A stretch of 64,000 nucleotides of DNA from Sphingomonas daechungensis (GCF_014489495.1 NZ_CP060780.1:310001-374000), one strand, 5' to 3'; shown: positions 10,425-19,849, numbered from the stretch's first letter. The notes: a model not told the origin generated them from the letters alone. A program made the numbers and translations.

Positions 10425-10625
10425 GACCGCAAGGTAAAGATGACTTGGAAAAAATCCAGCAAATCCGCCAATCGTCGACCCGCAACCACAACTCGTCGCA
10501 AGTGATCGAACCGGAACCGTAACGGCTCGTCTATCCCTCAAATTGTCGCTTCGGCGGCAGCACGAACAAGGGTTGCGAACAGTGGGAAATTACCGGCTTT
10601 ACTGCCTCGACGGGTGGGAAAGGTC

Positions 10626-10757
10626 ATGTCCGCCGAGTGGATCGAAGCGGAAGATGACGAAGCGGCGATCGCCGCCGCGCGAGAGAAAATCGACGGCCAC
10701 AGGTATGAGCTGTGGTCGAACTCTCGCCTCGTGATGCGCCTCGACGATCAGCACTGA
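10626..10757 (+). CDS. 43-residue acidic/amphipathic protein
   Basis: ATG at 10626 follows GGGAAAGG. The protein begins MSAEWIEAEDDEAAIAAAR and ends in a beta-like ELWSNSRLVMRLD segment. The composition (acidic helix followed by a short strand pair) and third-position GC look coded rather than random. It lies alone ahead of the secreted tyrosine-rich gene. Short proteins of this pattern are common in sphingomonads but have no assigned role. Confidence 0.55.
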   Translation: MSAEWIEAEDDEAAIAAAREKIDGHRYELWSNSRLVMRLDDQH

Positions 10758-10870
10758 GGTCAGCGGACGCTCGCCGTTGTTGTTTTATGTTCATGCATCA
10801 ATCGCGCCGTGCGGGCGTTTTTGATCCGAACTCCCCGGGCGTTTCTCCGGTCGAGATGAGGGAAATTCGC

Positions 10871-11452
10871 ATGACGATGTGCAAGAGCATTCTGGCCGCA
10901 GCCGCGGTGATCGGCCTCGCGGCCCCCGCCGCCGCGCAATATCCGTACCAGCCGCAGGTGCCGCAACCGGCGCCGGGCCAGCCGGGCTACGGCTATTATC
11001 CGCCGCAGCAGGGCTACCAGCAGGGTTACGGATACAATTCTCAGGACAGCCTCGGCGCGATCATCGGCCAGCTGCTTGGCAACCGCTACAATGTCAGCGA
11101 CCGCACGGCGATCCAGCAATGCGCCAGCGCGGCGATGACCCAGGCGTCCGCCCAGTACCGGCCTCCCTATGGCAACGCCTACGGTTACAACAACAATCGC
11201 GGGTACAGACAGGGTTACAATCCGACGCTGCGGGTGACTGCGATCACGGATGTGCAACGCCAGCGCAACGGCTTGCGCGTCTCGGGCCTGCTCGACAGCC
11301 GCAACGGCTACCCGCCCAACGGCCGAGCCTACGGCTACCAGAATCAGGGCTATGCGGCGACCGGCGACCTCAGCTTCCGCTGCAACGTCGACTATCGCGG
11401 GACGGTCACCAACGTCCGCATCCGCCCGCCGGAAACTATCGCGGCTAAATGA
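10871..11452 (+). CDS. secreted glycine/tyrosine/glutamine-rich protein
   Basis: ATG at 10871 has GAGGGA eight bases upstream, so it is preferred to the in-frame ATG at 10856. Residues 1-23 form a signal peptide cleaved after AAAQ. The mature part opens with a low-complexity region rich in P, Q, G and Y (YPYQPQVPQPAPGQPGYGYY). A folded C-terminal half follows (TLRVTAITDVQRQRNGLRV, DLSFRCNVDYRGTVTNVRI) with one pair-forming cysteine in CASAAM and one in FRCNVD. Probably periplasmic or surface-exposed. A strong terminator follows immediately. Confidence 0.75.
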   Translation: MTMCKSILAAAAVIGLAAPAAAQYPYQPQVPQPAPGQPGYGYYPPQQGYQQGYGYNSQDSLGAIIGQLLGNRYNVSDRTAIQQCASAAMTQASAQYRPPYGNAYGYNNNRGYRQGYNPTLRVTAITDVQRQRNGLRVSGLLDSRNGYPPNGRAYGYQNQGYAATGDLSFRCNVDYRGTVTNVRIRPPETIAAK

Positions 11453-11490
11453 AAAAGCCCGGCGGGATCGTCTCCCGCCGGGCATCTTTC
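11452..11490. terminator. bidirectional Rho-independent terminator
   Basis: A 12-bp stem (AGCCCGGCGGGA at 11456-11467 with its complement at 11473-11484) around a 5-base loop. It is flanked by A5 on the left and TTT on the right, so it can end transcription from both converging genes. Confidence 0.8.
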
Positions 11491-11505
11491 GTCACCGATC
11501 CGGAC

Positions 11506-12045
11506 TTATTGTTGCGGCGGGAACTTCGCGATGATCTCGTCGATGGCGCGATCGATCGCTGCCTGATCCGGCAGGTTGCGCGGATTGATCTGCTGCGTGG
11601 CGGTTCCATGCCAGATCGGGTGCTTCGTCCCGGTGTCGAACATGTCGATGGCCAGCGTCCCGTCGGTCACGGTCCTGGCATCAACACGGCTGTAAACCGG
11701 CGCCCAGCCCCAGCTGTGACGTCCCCAGCCCCAGCCGCCGTAGAAACCGCCGTAGCCTCCCCAATTGGTCACCTCGACCCGGTCGCGCCGGCCGAGCGTG
11801 AACGCCACGGCGAAGTCACCCGGTTCGGCCTTGGTGAAGCCTCGCGCCGCCAGCGAACGGTCGATCGAAGCCTGTACGCGCTCGAACAGCAACGGGTTCA
11901 TTCCAGCCGGCGGCGTCGTGAAGACCCAGGTGTAGGTGTGCAGCTTGGTGAAGTTCACCGAGGGGTCGAAGTCGCTTCGAATGGTCGGGCCAGTCGCGCA
12001 CGAAGTCAGTGCGAGTGCGGCGGCGAGAACGGCGAGCTTGCGCAT
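11506..12045 (-). CDS. DUF4136 lipoprotein
   Basis: A 179-residue lipoprotein. The signal peptide ends in the lipobox ALTSC, so Cys16 would be acylated. The DUF4136 pattern is clear: DPSVNFTKLHTYTW near the N-terminus, GFTKAEPGDFAVAFTLGR in the middle, and ending AIDEIIAKFPP. A glycine/tryptophan-rich loop (GGYGGFYGGWGWGRHSWG) sits between the two halves, as is usual in the family. Function unknown; probably anchored to the outer or inner membrane. It shares a terminator with the converging secreted-protein gene. Confidence 0.85.
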   Translation of the reverse strand: MRKLAVLAAALALTSCATGPTIRSDFDPSVNFTKLHTYTWVFTTPPAGMNPLLFERVQASIDRSLAARGFTKAEPGDFAVAFTLGRRDRVEVTNWGGYGGFYGGWGWGRHSWGWAPVYSRVDARTVTDGTLAIDMFDTGTKHPIWHGTATQQINPRNLPDQAAIDRAIDEIIAKFPPQQ

Positions 12046-12283
12046 CAGGGGGTCTCCTTCTGCCCCTCGCCTACACCAGCCTTGGCGGCTGCTGGCATCG
12101 GGACTTTCCCTGAGATTTCAGCCTTGGAACCGCCGGCGTCTCCCGTCCGAAGCAAGGCTCCGCTCATCGTAAAGCTACAGACGACGGAGATTTGCCCGTT
12201 ACGGGCGCGGCTGAGGCAAGCGTCGTCCTGCGCGGCGTTTGCTTGGCCCGGTCGGCACGCCCCTCCCGGCCGGGCCAAAACTC

Positions 12284-12574
12284 TCAGCGGTTTTTGATCG
12301 CCCTGGCGCCTTCGCGTGCGGCAAACGCGAGGATGGTGGCGAAGTCGACGACGTTGCTTTGTGCGGCCTCGGCCGTGTCGGCAGCCGCCTGCTTCGCCTT
12401 CTTCACCTTCGGCTTTTTGCTAAGACTGTCCGCCGCCGCCAGCAGCGCCGCTGCGACGATGCTCGACACCAGCGGGTTTTCCAGGAAGGCGTAAACCTGC
12501 CCACCGCGCTTGCGCAGCTTCTTGGGGATCTTCACCCCGCCGATCCGCTTCGGCAACTTCCGTGTCTTGGCCAT
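12284..12574 (-). CDS. basic hypothetical protein, 96 residues
   Basis: The start at ATG 12574 gives MAKTRKLPKRIGGVKIPKK, a strongly basic N-terminus with no signal peptide. An alanine-rich, weakly hydrophobic centre follows (VSSIVAAALLAAADSL), then a helical tail ending AREGARAIKNR. Lysine-rich proteins of this kind occur in many sphingomonads without known function. The interval 12046-12283, before the DUF4136 gene, contains only an unconvincing 40-codon frame. Confidence 0.6.
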   Translation of the reverse strand: MAKTRKLPKRIGGVKIPKKLRKRGGQVYAFLENPLVSSIVAAALLAAADSLSKKPKVKKAKQAAADTAEAAQSNVVDFATILAFAAREGARAIKNR

Positions 12575-12588
12575 TATGCCCGATGATA

Positions 12589-13113
12589 TCACAAAATCGC
12601 ACAAGCAATGCGATCCCCGCTGTTGCCGCTCGGATCGGTCTTCTCGTCATCAGGCCTGGCGTGAATGACCAGCGCGGCGCCATCGGCGTCGTGGAGCACC
12701 GGCCCGTCGCCGTCGCTTCCATCAGCAACACGTGCACCGGGCACCAAAAGCCCCACGACCAACCGTCCTTCAGGGCCGACACCCAGATTGCCGAGATCGC
12801 CCGAGTGGAAGCCAGCGGGGTTCTGGTGCCCATGTTGGCGGGTGGTCGGATTCCAATGCGAACCCGCACTCTTGAAATCCGGCGCATCGCAGCGCCCGAC
12901 GGAATGCACGTGCACGCCGTGCATCCCTGGCGGCAGGCCACGAGCATCGATCCGGATCGTCAGGCCCGTCGGCTCGCTGAACAAGCGCACGGTACCCAAC
13001 ACCGCTCCACTGCTCGAAACGAGGTTCGACGTCACGACTGGAACATCGGGCGCCGCCATGGGCACGCAGCCTGCCGTCGAGATTGCAATCGCCAGGATAC
13101 TCTTGCGCAACAT
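12589..13113 (-). CDS. sodC: superoxide dismutase [Cu-Zn], lipoprotein form
   Basis: Converts periplasmic superoxide to peroxide and oxygen. The 174-residue protein is intact. A lipobox-like AISTAGC near residue 16 suggests membrane anchoring. Metal ligands appear in order: GVHVHSVGRC (two Cu histidines and the disulphide Cys), SAGSHWNPTTRQHGHQNPAG (bridging His and Zn ligands), FHSGDLGNL, and LVIHARPDDEKTDPSGNSG with the last Cu histidine and the active-site loop. The second disulphide Cys is in DRIACAIL. The substrate-guiding loop is complete, so activity is expected. Confidence 0.93.
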   Translation of the reverse strand: MLRKSILAIAISTAGCVPMAAPDVPVVTSNLVSSSGAVLGTVRLFSEPTGLTIRIDARGLPPGMHGVHVHSVGRCDAPDFKSAGSHWNPTTRQHGHQNPAGFHSGDLGNLGVGPEGRLVVGLLVPGARVADGSDGDGPVLHDADGAALVIHARPDDEKTDPSGNSGDRIACAIL

Positions 13114-13196
13114 TACCGTCTCCCCTCGACACTAAGCCCAATTTGCGTTTCTGTTCCGCAGCGGCAAGCTTGTCGAGATTGAAGGAGAGGCGAGCG

Positions 13197-14788
13197 ATGA
13201 CCGATGAGCCAACCGCCGCCGACCGCCCGCGCGTTTCCGGCTACGCCTGGTACGCGCTGATCCTCTTCGTCATCGTTTACATCTTCAACTTCATCGACCG
13301 GCAGATTCTTTCCATCCTTGCGGAGAGCATCAAGGCGGACCTCAAGCTCGACGACGCGCAAATCGGCTTTCTCTACGGTACCGCCTTCGCCGTCTTCTAT
13401 GCGCTCTTCGGAATCCCGCTCGGACGCCTGGCAGACAGCTGGTATCGCGGGCGGCTGATGGCCATCGGCCTCGCATTGTGGTCGTCGATGACTGCTCTCT
13501 CAGGCTTCGCCCAGAACTTCGGCACGCTTGCCGTCGCGCGCGTCGGCGTGGGCATTGGTGAGGCCAGCGCATCCCCGGCCGCCTTCTCGATGATCGCGGA
13601 CTATTTCCCGAAGGAACGCCGCGCGACGGCGCTCTCGATTTATTCCAGCGGTTTGTACATCGGCGGCGGTCTCGCCTTGCCCCTCGGCGGCTTCGTTCTG
13701 GCGTCTTGGGGCCGGGCCTACCCGAATGCCGCGGCGGCGCCGCTGGGTCTCGAGCCCTGGCAGGCGGCATTTGTCGCAGTCGGCCTTCCCGGCATTCTCC
13801 TCGCGGCGTGGATCTGGAGCCTCAAGGAACCGCTTCGCGGCGCCATCGACGGCCATCCGAGCGAGATCGTCCGCCCAAATGCTTGGCGAGAGTTCGGGCG
13901 CGAACTCGCCGCGATCATCCCGCCTCTGACACTGCTCAGCGTGGCCCGGATTCCCGGTGCGATTGTCCCCAACCTTTTCATCCTTGCCGGCTGCATCGCG
14001 GGAGCATTCCTGCTCGGAAGCGTCACCGGCGATTGGCCGCAATGGTTTGCCTGGTGGACTGGAATATACGCAGTCTCCAGCTGGACCCAGTCGCTCAAGC
14101 ATCGCGATCCCGGAACCCACCGTCTCATCTGGGGCACTCCCCAGTTCGTGACGCTGGCAATCGGCTTCGGAAGCATCAGCTTCATGACCTATGCCGTAGC
14201 CTTCTGGATTCCGCCCTACGTGCTGCGAACCTTCTACACCGGCCCAACAGACGCGGCGCTGCTGCTCCAGGGACGAACCGCCGCGGAAGAAGTCTCGACC
14301 CTGTTCGGCTGGAGCGCCGCTTTCGCGTCGGCCACCGGTGTCATCCTTGGGGCATCGTCAGCGACAAATTGCGGCGTCGCCACCCCGCCGGTCGCGTCTA
14401 CGTTGCGATGGCGTCTGTCGTCCTTCCCGCTCCGGCGGTCTATTTCCTCTTCACGACCGACAACCTCACCAACTTCTACCTGGTCGCGCCTTACGTCGGG
14501 CTATGCAGCGCGCTGTGGGTTGGCGCCGCCGTCGCCACGCTTCAGGACCTCGTATTGCCGCGCATGCGCGGCACCGCCGGCGCAACTTACGTTCTCGGAA
14601 CCTCGCTCGTCGGACTGGCACTCGGCCCCTATTTTTCCGGGAAAGTTGCCGCGCTGACCGGAAGCCTAGCGACGGGAATCTTCGCACTGTACATCGTCCC
14701 GCCTTTCACGCTCATGGCCTTGTGGCTGGCATCGAGGAAGCTCGCGGAACTCGAAGCCACACGCGAGGAACGCGCGACCAGCGCCTAG
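13197..14788 (+). CDS. major facilitator superfamily transporter (spinster-like)
   Basis: A 12-helix permease of about 530 residues. The ribosome-binding site AAGGAGAGG lies before ATG 13197. Visible features: a first helix with NFIDRQILSIL, the loop-2/3 motif GRLADSWYRGR, and GVGIGEASASPAAFSMIADY in helix 4-5, typical of the spinster branch. One G is missing at 14349-14352; with it restored GVILG continues to GIVSDKLRRR and on to a C-terminal half ending EERATSA. Substrate unknown; members move sphingolipids, sugars or aromatic acids. It ends four bases past the start of the converging GTA remnant. Confidence 0.85.
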
Positions 14789-16384
14789 ATCGAGGTCGTC
14801 ACTGTCACCGGCCGCGATTCCGCATAATCGCCCAATTGCACGACGGAGACAGTCACCGCCCCACTCATGCCTGCAAGCACCGAACCGGGTATCGAATAGT
14901 TCGGCGCATCCGTTGCGAACGTCAGGGTTCCGGCAGCCCCTTGCAACGTAACCCGATATCGTTCCGAGCTCTCGCCAAGCGGCACCTTCGACCCGGCAGG
15001 CCAGGACCAGCTCAGTCTGCTGCGCCGCACCCACGATAGGACTATGGTGCCATCGCTCGATGCCGCCGCCTGCAGATCGATCGGCGGGGGCGGCCGCATC
15101 GCTTTGCCGGTCACCGCCTGCTGAATCGCAACGGCGTTGCCGTCGGCCACTCCCATTGGCCTGACCGATGCCACCGAACCGATTGCTGATGGCGGCAATG
15201 CAACTTGCTGCAGGGTACCGGCCTTGATCATTACCAACTTCTCGCCGGCAGCATGAGACGCTGTTGCCCACTCGCTTCCGCAACGTCCGCGCAATAGCCG
15301 CTCGAGCCTGAAACGGCGCAACCCGACAGGCACGGCCCGTCCAAATTGAATCAGTTCGCTGCCAAGCGCCGCCAGATTTGCACCATTCGCGAGTGCGCTG
15401 TCATCTCGGTTCTCTAGCCACTGGTCGTCGCCCGACAGCTCGATCTCAACCGTGCCCAGGTCATCGAAGCCATCAGTCGGACCGTCGGGAAGCGCGCTCA
15501 GCGCAGTTCCAATAATTGCTTCCGCCGACGCAGAAACAACTGTCAGCAACTCGCCACCGACCGTGACTTCCAGCGGCACCTGCCGCCATTGCGCAACCGG
15601 CTGGCAAGCGGCGACGAAAAGCGCCGGCGCGTCATGACGTCCGATCCCCAGATCGGGCAGATCGAGTACCGCGACCACCGTCGGCGCGGCAACCAAGTCA
15701 AGGGACGGCAGATGCGTCCCCGAGTCCGCGACCACCGCGGCCGTCCTGTCGACGGTCCGGCGCAGATCGACGCGCACGGCCATCTGCTCGATCACAGCCA
15801 TTTCCACGCGCCAGACCACGCCATCGGCGGTCGCGACTTCCGACCCCGGCTCGATTGCCATCTCGTCCGGCGGCAAGCGGAGAACCAAGCGCTCGCGCTC
15901 CGCCCATTTTCGCGCGAGACTGTTCTCCGCAATTGCCTTGGCCTGATCCGCCGGCATGACGACCGGCAGCTCAACAAGCTCTTCGACACCGGCAACAGCG
16001 TCGGCGTTCGCCTGCATCAGAGCAGCCAGATAATCGCGCGACGGATCGTAGAACGTCAGCGACAGGCGCTTGGGCAGGGAACCGGCAGCAGCCTGCGATC
16101 GCTCGCTTCGTAAATGGTCGTCTTCCACACCACAACCCAGCTCATCTACGCCGGGCACGTAGGTCGTCACGAACGGATCTCGCAGCAGCGTCCCGTCATC
16201 AAAGAGCGGAACCGCAAATTGCTCGACCAACGGCATCACCGCGACCCGCCGGTTGGACCCATATGCAGCATAGCCGGCAATTGTCTCGGATGCGCTTGAG
16301 GCGATGCATCCCTCACCGACCTCGTTAAGGATTTCGCCGAGCGTCGGATCGACGGCATCGCCAAGCAGCTCAAAGGTCAGGAGT
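14785..16384 (-). pseudogene. GTA gp15-like tail hub protein, 3' part only
   Basis: About 530 residues of the C-terminal region of the GTA host-specificity/tail-tip protein (RcGTA gp15; Phage-tail_3 region onwards). Recognisable stretches are LTFELLGDAVDPTLGEILN, SLPKRLSLTFYDPSRDY, a proline-rich PPPPIDLQAA preceding a fibronectin-like end, and the conserved VGLRRFRLERLLRGRCGSEW. The N-terminal TIM-barrel glycosidase part is absent. There is no start codon of its own: the sequence begins at a junction inside the capsid gene. The rest of the frame is intact to its stop at 14785, so loss was by deletion, not by scattered mutation. Confidence 0.8.
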
Positions 16385-17439
16385 CGCGTAGAAGTGGACG
16401 TACGGCTTGTTCGTGAACGGATCGCGCAGGATCTGCGTCGCATTCCGCTCGGCGATCACATAGCCCGCCTTGAAGTTGCCGAACGCGATCGACAGCGATC
16501 CCGCGGCAATGTCCGGCATGTCCTCGGCCTCCACCACCGAATAGCCGAGCAACGTCGCCGGCTGTCCCGCGGCCAGGCTCGGTTGGAAGAGGAACGCGCC
16601 GTCCGCCGTCTTGAACTTGCGGATCGCCGCAAGTGTCGAGCTGTTCATCACGAACACGGCCCCTGCCGGTACGGAGCGCGCAGCGCCTGCACCAGGTCGA
16701 CGAGCTTGTCCGCCGGATTGGTCGCTGCGAACGCACCCGCAGCGCCCGTCCCGATCGTCTGCAGCGTACCTATCGGACGAACGCCGTCGGCAGTCGTCGC
16801 ATTCGGCGAGCTCAGGAAGCCGAGCGGCTGGTTCGTGCCGTTGCCCTTCACGAATGCCATGCCCTCGGCGCGAGCGAACTCGGTCGCGATCTCGTTCGCC
16901 AGCCAGCTTTCGACATCGAAAGCCGCATCGTCGAGCATCTGCTGCGACGCCGCCGGATTGGCATAAAGCTCACCCGACGGAGGCACGACTTCCGTAAACG
17001 TCGGCGTGCCCGTCATTGGTCGAGCCGCCTCGAACCCGACCCAGCCCGACGGCGTCCCGCCCGTGGTCACCAGCTTGCGATAGCCGGCGCTTCCGACCTT
17101 CACGACATTGGCAATCGCGCGGATCGGCGAGATCGCCGTCAGCGTGCGATCGATCACCGCGTCAATCTCTTCCGGAACCGCATACCCACCGATCGCGTCC
17201 GAGCTCGACCCAAGCGCCTTCATCTCCAGGCCGCTCTCGTTGCCCTTGCGCAAATAGCCGTCGACGAAGCTCGCCGAGGCCACCGACTTCACGCCATCGA
17301 GCGCCGGCCGCTGAGCCGCAATCACGCCCGCAGCAATCTTCGACTTGAGCTGTTCCAGCTCGTCCTTCAGCGCCGCCACGCCATAATCCTCAAACGCCTC
17401 GAACGACTGCTCGAGCGCATCCGCCTTCACTTCCAGCAT
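16370..17439 (-). pseudogene. GTA/HK97-type major capsid protein, 3'-truncated
   Basis: RcGTA gp5-like. The N-terminal delta/scaffold domain is helical (LEQSFEAFEDYGVAALKDEL). The HK97 core follows: GSSSDAIGGYAVPEEIDAVI, SPIRAIANVVKVGS, DVESWLANEIATEF, GNGTNQPLGFL. One G is missing at 16660-16663; restoring it joins RQG to AVFVMNSSTL. The end is TNKPYVHFYAT followed by PDL and a stop that belongs to the gp15 sequence, so roughly the last 20 residues expected for the family are replaced. A capsid protein lacking its C-terminal strand may not assemble. Transcribed with the terminase-portal-protease genes upstream. Confidence 0.85.
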
Positions 17440-17465
17440 TCACTTCTTCTCCCGTGCAAAACCCA

Positions 17466-17496
17466 AACAAAAAGGGCCGCGGAAACCGCGACCCTC
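17466..17496 (-). terminator. Rho-independent terminator between moron-like gene and capsid gene
   Basis: On the minus strand: GGGTCGCGG, loop TTT, CCGCGGCCC, then TTTTTG. It lies just after the moron-like gene and before the capsid start at 17439, so it would interrupt read-through into the capsid gene unless it is bypassed. Confidence 0.65.
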
Positions 17497-17510
17497 GTCA
17501 CTTTCTCAAT

Positions 17511-17536
17511 CGTCATTCCCGCGAAAGCGGGAACCC
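17511..17536. repeat. dispersed palindromic repeat (CGTCATTCCCGCGAAAGCGGGAA type)
   Basis: TTCCCGC at 17516-17522 pairs with GCGGGAA at 17527-17533 around a four-base loop, preceded by CGTCA. This short hairpin motif is widespread between genes in sphingomonads and other proteobacteria. It is the only copy seen in this window. Confidence 0.7.
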
Positions 17537-17538
17537 AT

Positions 17539-17880
17539 TTATTCTTCCGCTTCAGCCAGTCGAACTTGCTCGTCCCAGCGATCTCCAAACAGACCGTGAC
17601 AATCCTCGAAGAATGCCATCATCTGGAGGGCGTCCTCCTTTGTCTTGGCCTTCAGGTCATCCAACATCACGGTGGCGCCGGTGTGAATTATGCGATCGGT
17701 CACCTTGATGGGGCCCATCGCGAACGCAGCTTTATGGCGAACAAGGTCCGCGCCTTGCAGATCGAATGCTATGACATCCCCAATGGCCGGCGCGGCAGGC
17801 ATTTGGATCTCGCCCGATACCATCCCCACGGCCTCATGCTCCGTGAAGAGAGAAATATCGATATGAACACTCGTTGGCAT
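17539..17880 (-). CDS. moron-like hypothetical protein inside the GTA cluster
   Basis: A 113-residue soluble protein (MPTSVHIDISLFTEHEAVGM ... DRWDEQVRLAEAEE) between the protease and capsid genes, where GTA clusters normally have none. It uses AT-richer codons than its neighbours, and has AGGTG seven bases before ATG 17880 and its own terminator at 17466-17496. These are the marks of a moron, an independently transcribed cargo gene in a phage structural operon. The composition is mixed alpha/beta with acidic ends; no family recognised. Alternatively it is an ordinary chromosomal gene that moved in after the cluster lost function. Confidence 0.65.
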   Translation of the reverse strand: MPTSVHIDISLFTEHEAVGMVSGEIQMPAAPAIGDVIAFDLQGADLVRHKAAFAMGPIKVTDRIIHTGATVMLDDLKAKTKEDALQMMAFFEDCHGLFGDRWDEQVRLAEAEE

Positions 17881-17903
17881 GCGGCGCACCTAGCGTTTTA
17901 CTC

Positions 17904-18308
17904 TTAACGAGTCTCTTCAACTGCATGTACCCGCGCCAGCCTCTGCATGGGTTTCGCGACCAAACTCACCTCAACCAGGTCCAGTTCAACCAACTCCCGA
18001 CACGGCCCCGACCGCGCCTCCCGCACGCGATACCCAAAGCTCAACCCATCCAGCTTCCCGCCCTGCAGCAGCGCGCCAACCCGCCGTCCCTCCGCGCCGC
18101 CGTCCAGCCGCGCGATCACGCGCAGCCCGCGCTTGTCCTCGGACAGATGCTCGATCCGCCCGAGCACCCGCCCCGCCTTGTGCTGCCACAACAAAGGCAC
18201 CTCACCCGCGCGTCTCAAACTGTCGAGGAATTCGCCTTTGCGGATGATGTCGCCCCCACCGTCCGGCCGGTCGAACACCGCCGCATAGCCCGCGAACCGA
18301 ACGCTCAT
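17904..18308 (-). CDS. GTA/HK97 prohead protease (peptidase S78), gp4-like
   Basis: A serine protease that matures capsid subunits. The 134-residue protein starts MSVRFAGYAAVFDRPDGGGD, the usual opening (self-tolerant strand followed by D..GGD..). The catalytic histidine lies in PLLWQHKAGRV and the serine in KLDGLSFGYRV. It ends in the substrate-strand motif LVEVSLVAKPMQ. ATG 18308 overlaps the stop of the upstream DUF6127 gene (ATGA), giving coupled translation. This gene is intact. Confidence 0.85.
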   Translation of the reverse strand: MSVRFAGYAAVFDRPDGGGDIIRKGEFLDSLRRAGEVPLLWQHKAGRVLGRIEHLSEDKRGLRVIARLDGGAEGRRVGALLQGGKLDGLSFGYRVREARSGPCRELVELDLVEVSLVAKPMQRLARVHAVEETR

Positions 18309-18616
18309 CCGGTCACCAGTTCGGTCAGCCGAAGCCGCACCGCGATCCCAATCAGCAGCAGCGCGAGCACCACGCTCGTAATCCACGTCACGACCGCCCG
18401 CGCAGCACTCCGCCTCGCGTCGCGCCAGGCCGACAGCAGCTCGCGCAGTTCATCCATGTCCCGCCGCGCCCGCTCGTCATCCAGCCCGAGTTGAGCCAGC
18501 GCCCGCCGAGCCCCCGCCTGGCTCGACTCCTCCACTAAAGCCCGCAGCGTAATCATGTCCACGCCGCGCGCCTCGCTCTGTGCCATCAGGCTCGCCAGCA
18601 ACGCATCCGCCGTCAT
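18305..18616 (-). CDS. DUF6127 family small membrane protein of the GTA cluster (gp3.5 position)
   Basis: A 103-residue protein: an N-terminal helical part (MTADALLASLMAQSEARGVD, ITLRALVEESSQAGARRAL), a coiled region (DERARRDMDELRELLSAW), and one membrane helix near the C-terminus (VVTWITSVVLALLLIGIAV). It sits between portal and protease, where GTA clusters carry a small gene, and overlaps both neighbours by ATGA. Intact. The role in particle assembly is unknown. Confidence 0.7.
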   Translation of the reverse strand: MTADALLASLMAQSEARGVDMITLRALVEESSQAGARRALAQLGLDDERARRDMDELRELLSAWRDARRSAARAVVTWITSVVLALLLIGIAVRLRLTELVTG

Positions 18617-19733
18617 GCGTCACCTCGCGGCGCAAACCCCAGCATCTCGCGCTTCTCGTCGTCACTGAGGAACGCCGCCGCCCCAACCTGCTCCCACAAC
18701 CGCGACCGGTCCTCGGCGAGCTCGCTCAACTGGTCGGTGTCCACCGCCAGCTTCACCGGCCCAACCCAATCACTCAGCATCTCGCCCAGCCCATTCAAGA
18801 TCCGCGTCGCCATCGGCAAAATCGTCTGCCGGTACAGCGCCCGCCCGCCTCCCGCGCATTCGCGTAAGTCGCATCGCCCGGAAGCCCGACCAGCACCGGC
18901 GGCACGCCGAACGCCAGCGCGATGTCCCGCGCGGCGCCCTCCTTCAGCGCAACGAAGTCCATGTCCGCCGGAGTCAGGCTTAAGGCCTACCACTTGAGCC
19001 CGCCCTCGAGCAGCAACGGCCGCCCCGCATTCCCGCTCCCGGAAAACTCCGCGGCAAGCTCGTCCTTCAACCGCGTGAACTGGTCGGTCGACAGCGTCGA
19101 ACCATCCGCCGGATCGTAAACCAAAGCCCCGCTCGGCCGCGCCGCATTGTCGAGCAGCGCCTTGTTCCAGCGGCTCGCGTCATTGTGCACCGTCGCCGCG
19201 GCGCAAGCCGCCTCCAAACATCCCATGCCATAATGATCGTCGCGCGGATGGAGGCTCCGAAGATGCGCCACCTGCCGCCGCCCAAGCGCATCCTCCCGCT
19301 CGACCCGCGTCACCCGCCCGCCAACGCGATAGAGATAGGCCGTCGGCCACCCACGATCGTCCGCAACCACGCTCACCCGCTCCGGCCGCAGCGTGCAGAT
19401 TTCCGCAGGCGCCCCGTCATCGCCGCTAATCAGCTGGGCATAGGAATTGCCGTGCAGAAGCAGCTGCGCCGCAATGCCCTCCAGAACGCCATCCGCGCCG
19501 ACGATCTTCGCGGCGTGACTATCGCCCTCCGCCGCATAGACCGGCAACGCGCCGAGCATCCCAGCCACCAAGCGAACTGCTCGCTGCCCGACCGGATTGC
19601 GCCGGAAGACTTCGTCGATTTGCGTCTCGTAGCTCCGCGCAAACCCCGCCTGTCGTTCGGCACTCAGCCATGCCGGCGCGCAGGCCCGCACGTCCGGAGC
19701 CGCGGCCTTTCGGCCGAACCACCACGAACCCAT
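18613..19733 (-). pseudogene. GTA/HK97 portal protein (gp3-like), interrupted by an amber codon
   Basis: The portal forms the ring through which DNA enters the capsid. The start is MGSWWFGRKAAAP with ACAGGAGAAAC before ATG 19733. The family pattern is clear: NPVGQRAVRLVAGMLGALPV, LLLHGNSYAQLI, YGMGCLEAACAA, NDASRWNKALLDNAARPSGAL. Reading stops at a TAG (18987-18989) where homologues have glutamine (LEGGLKWQALSL); one C to T change explains it. After it the same frame continues with ALSLTPADMDFVALKEG. A base is lost near 18845, shifting into ALYRQTILPMATRILNGL to the end. The amber is a substitution, unlike the other breaks here, and would truncate the protein at residue 248. Confidence 0.85.
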
Positions 19734-19849
19734 TGTTTCTCCTGTAATTTGATGCCGTCGAGCCGCCGGTTCGGCGGCTTTCATGGGCCTCGCCCGAACC
19801 CGCGATCGTCTCGCCCTGGCCGATTGCAAAACAGCACTAGGAACATCGC

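Noticed and set aside
10439..10504. 21-codon frame starting after AAGGTAAAG
   Set aside because: Too short and low in complexity (KKSSKSANRR); no other support.
12045..12278. 77-codon frame on the minus strand upstream of the DUF4136 gene
   Set aside because: No ribosome-binding site, mixed composition, and only the last 40 codons look at all coding.
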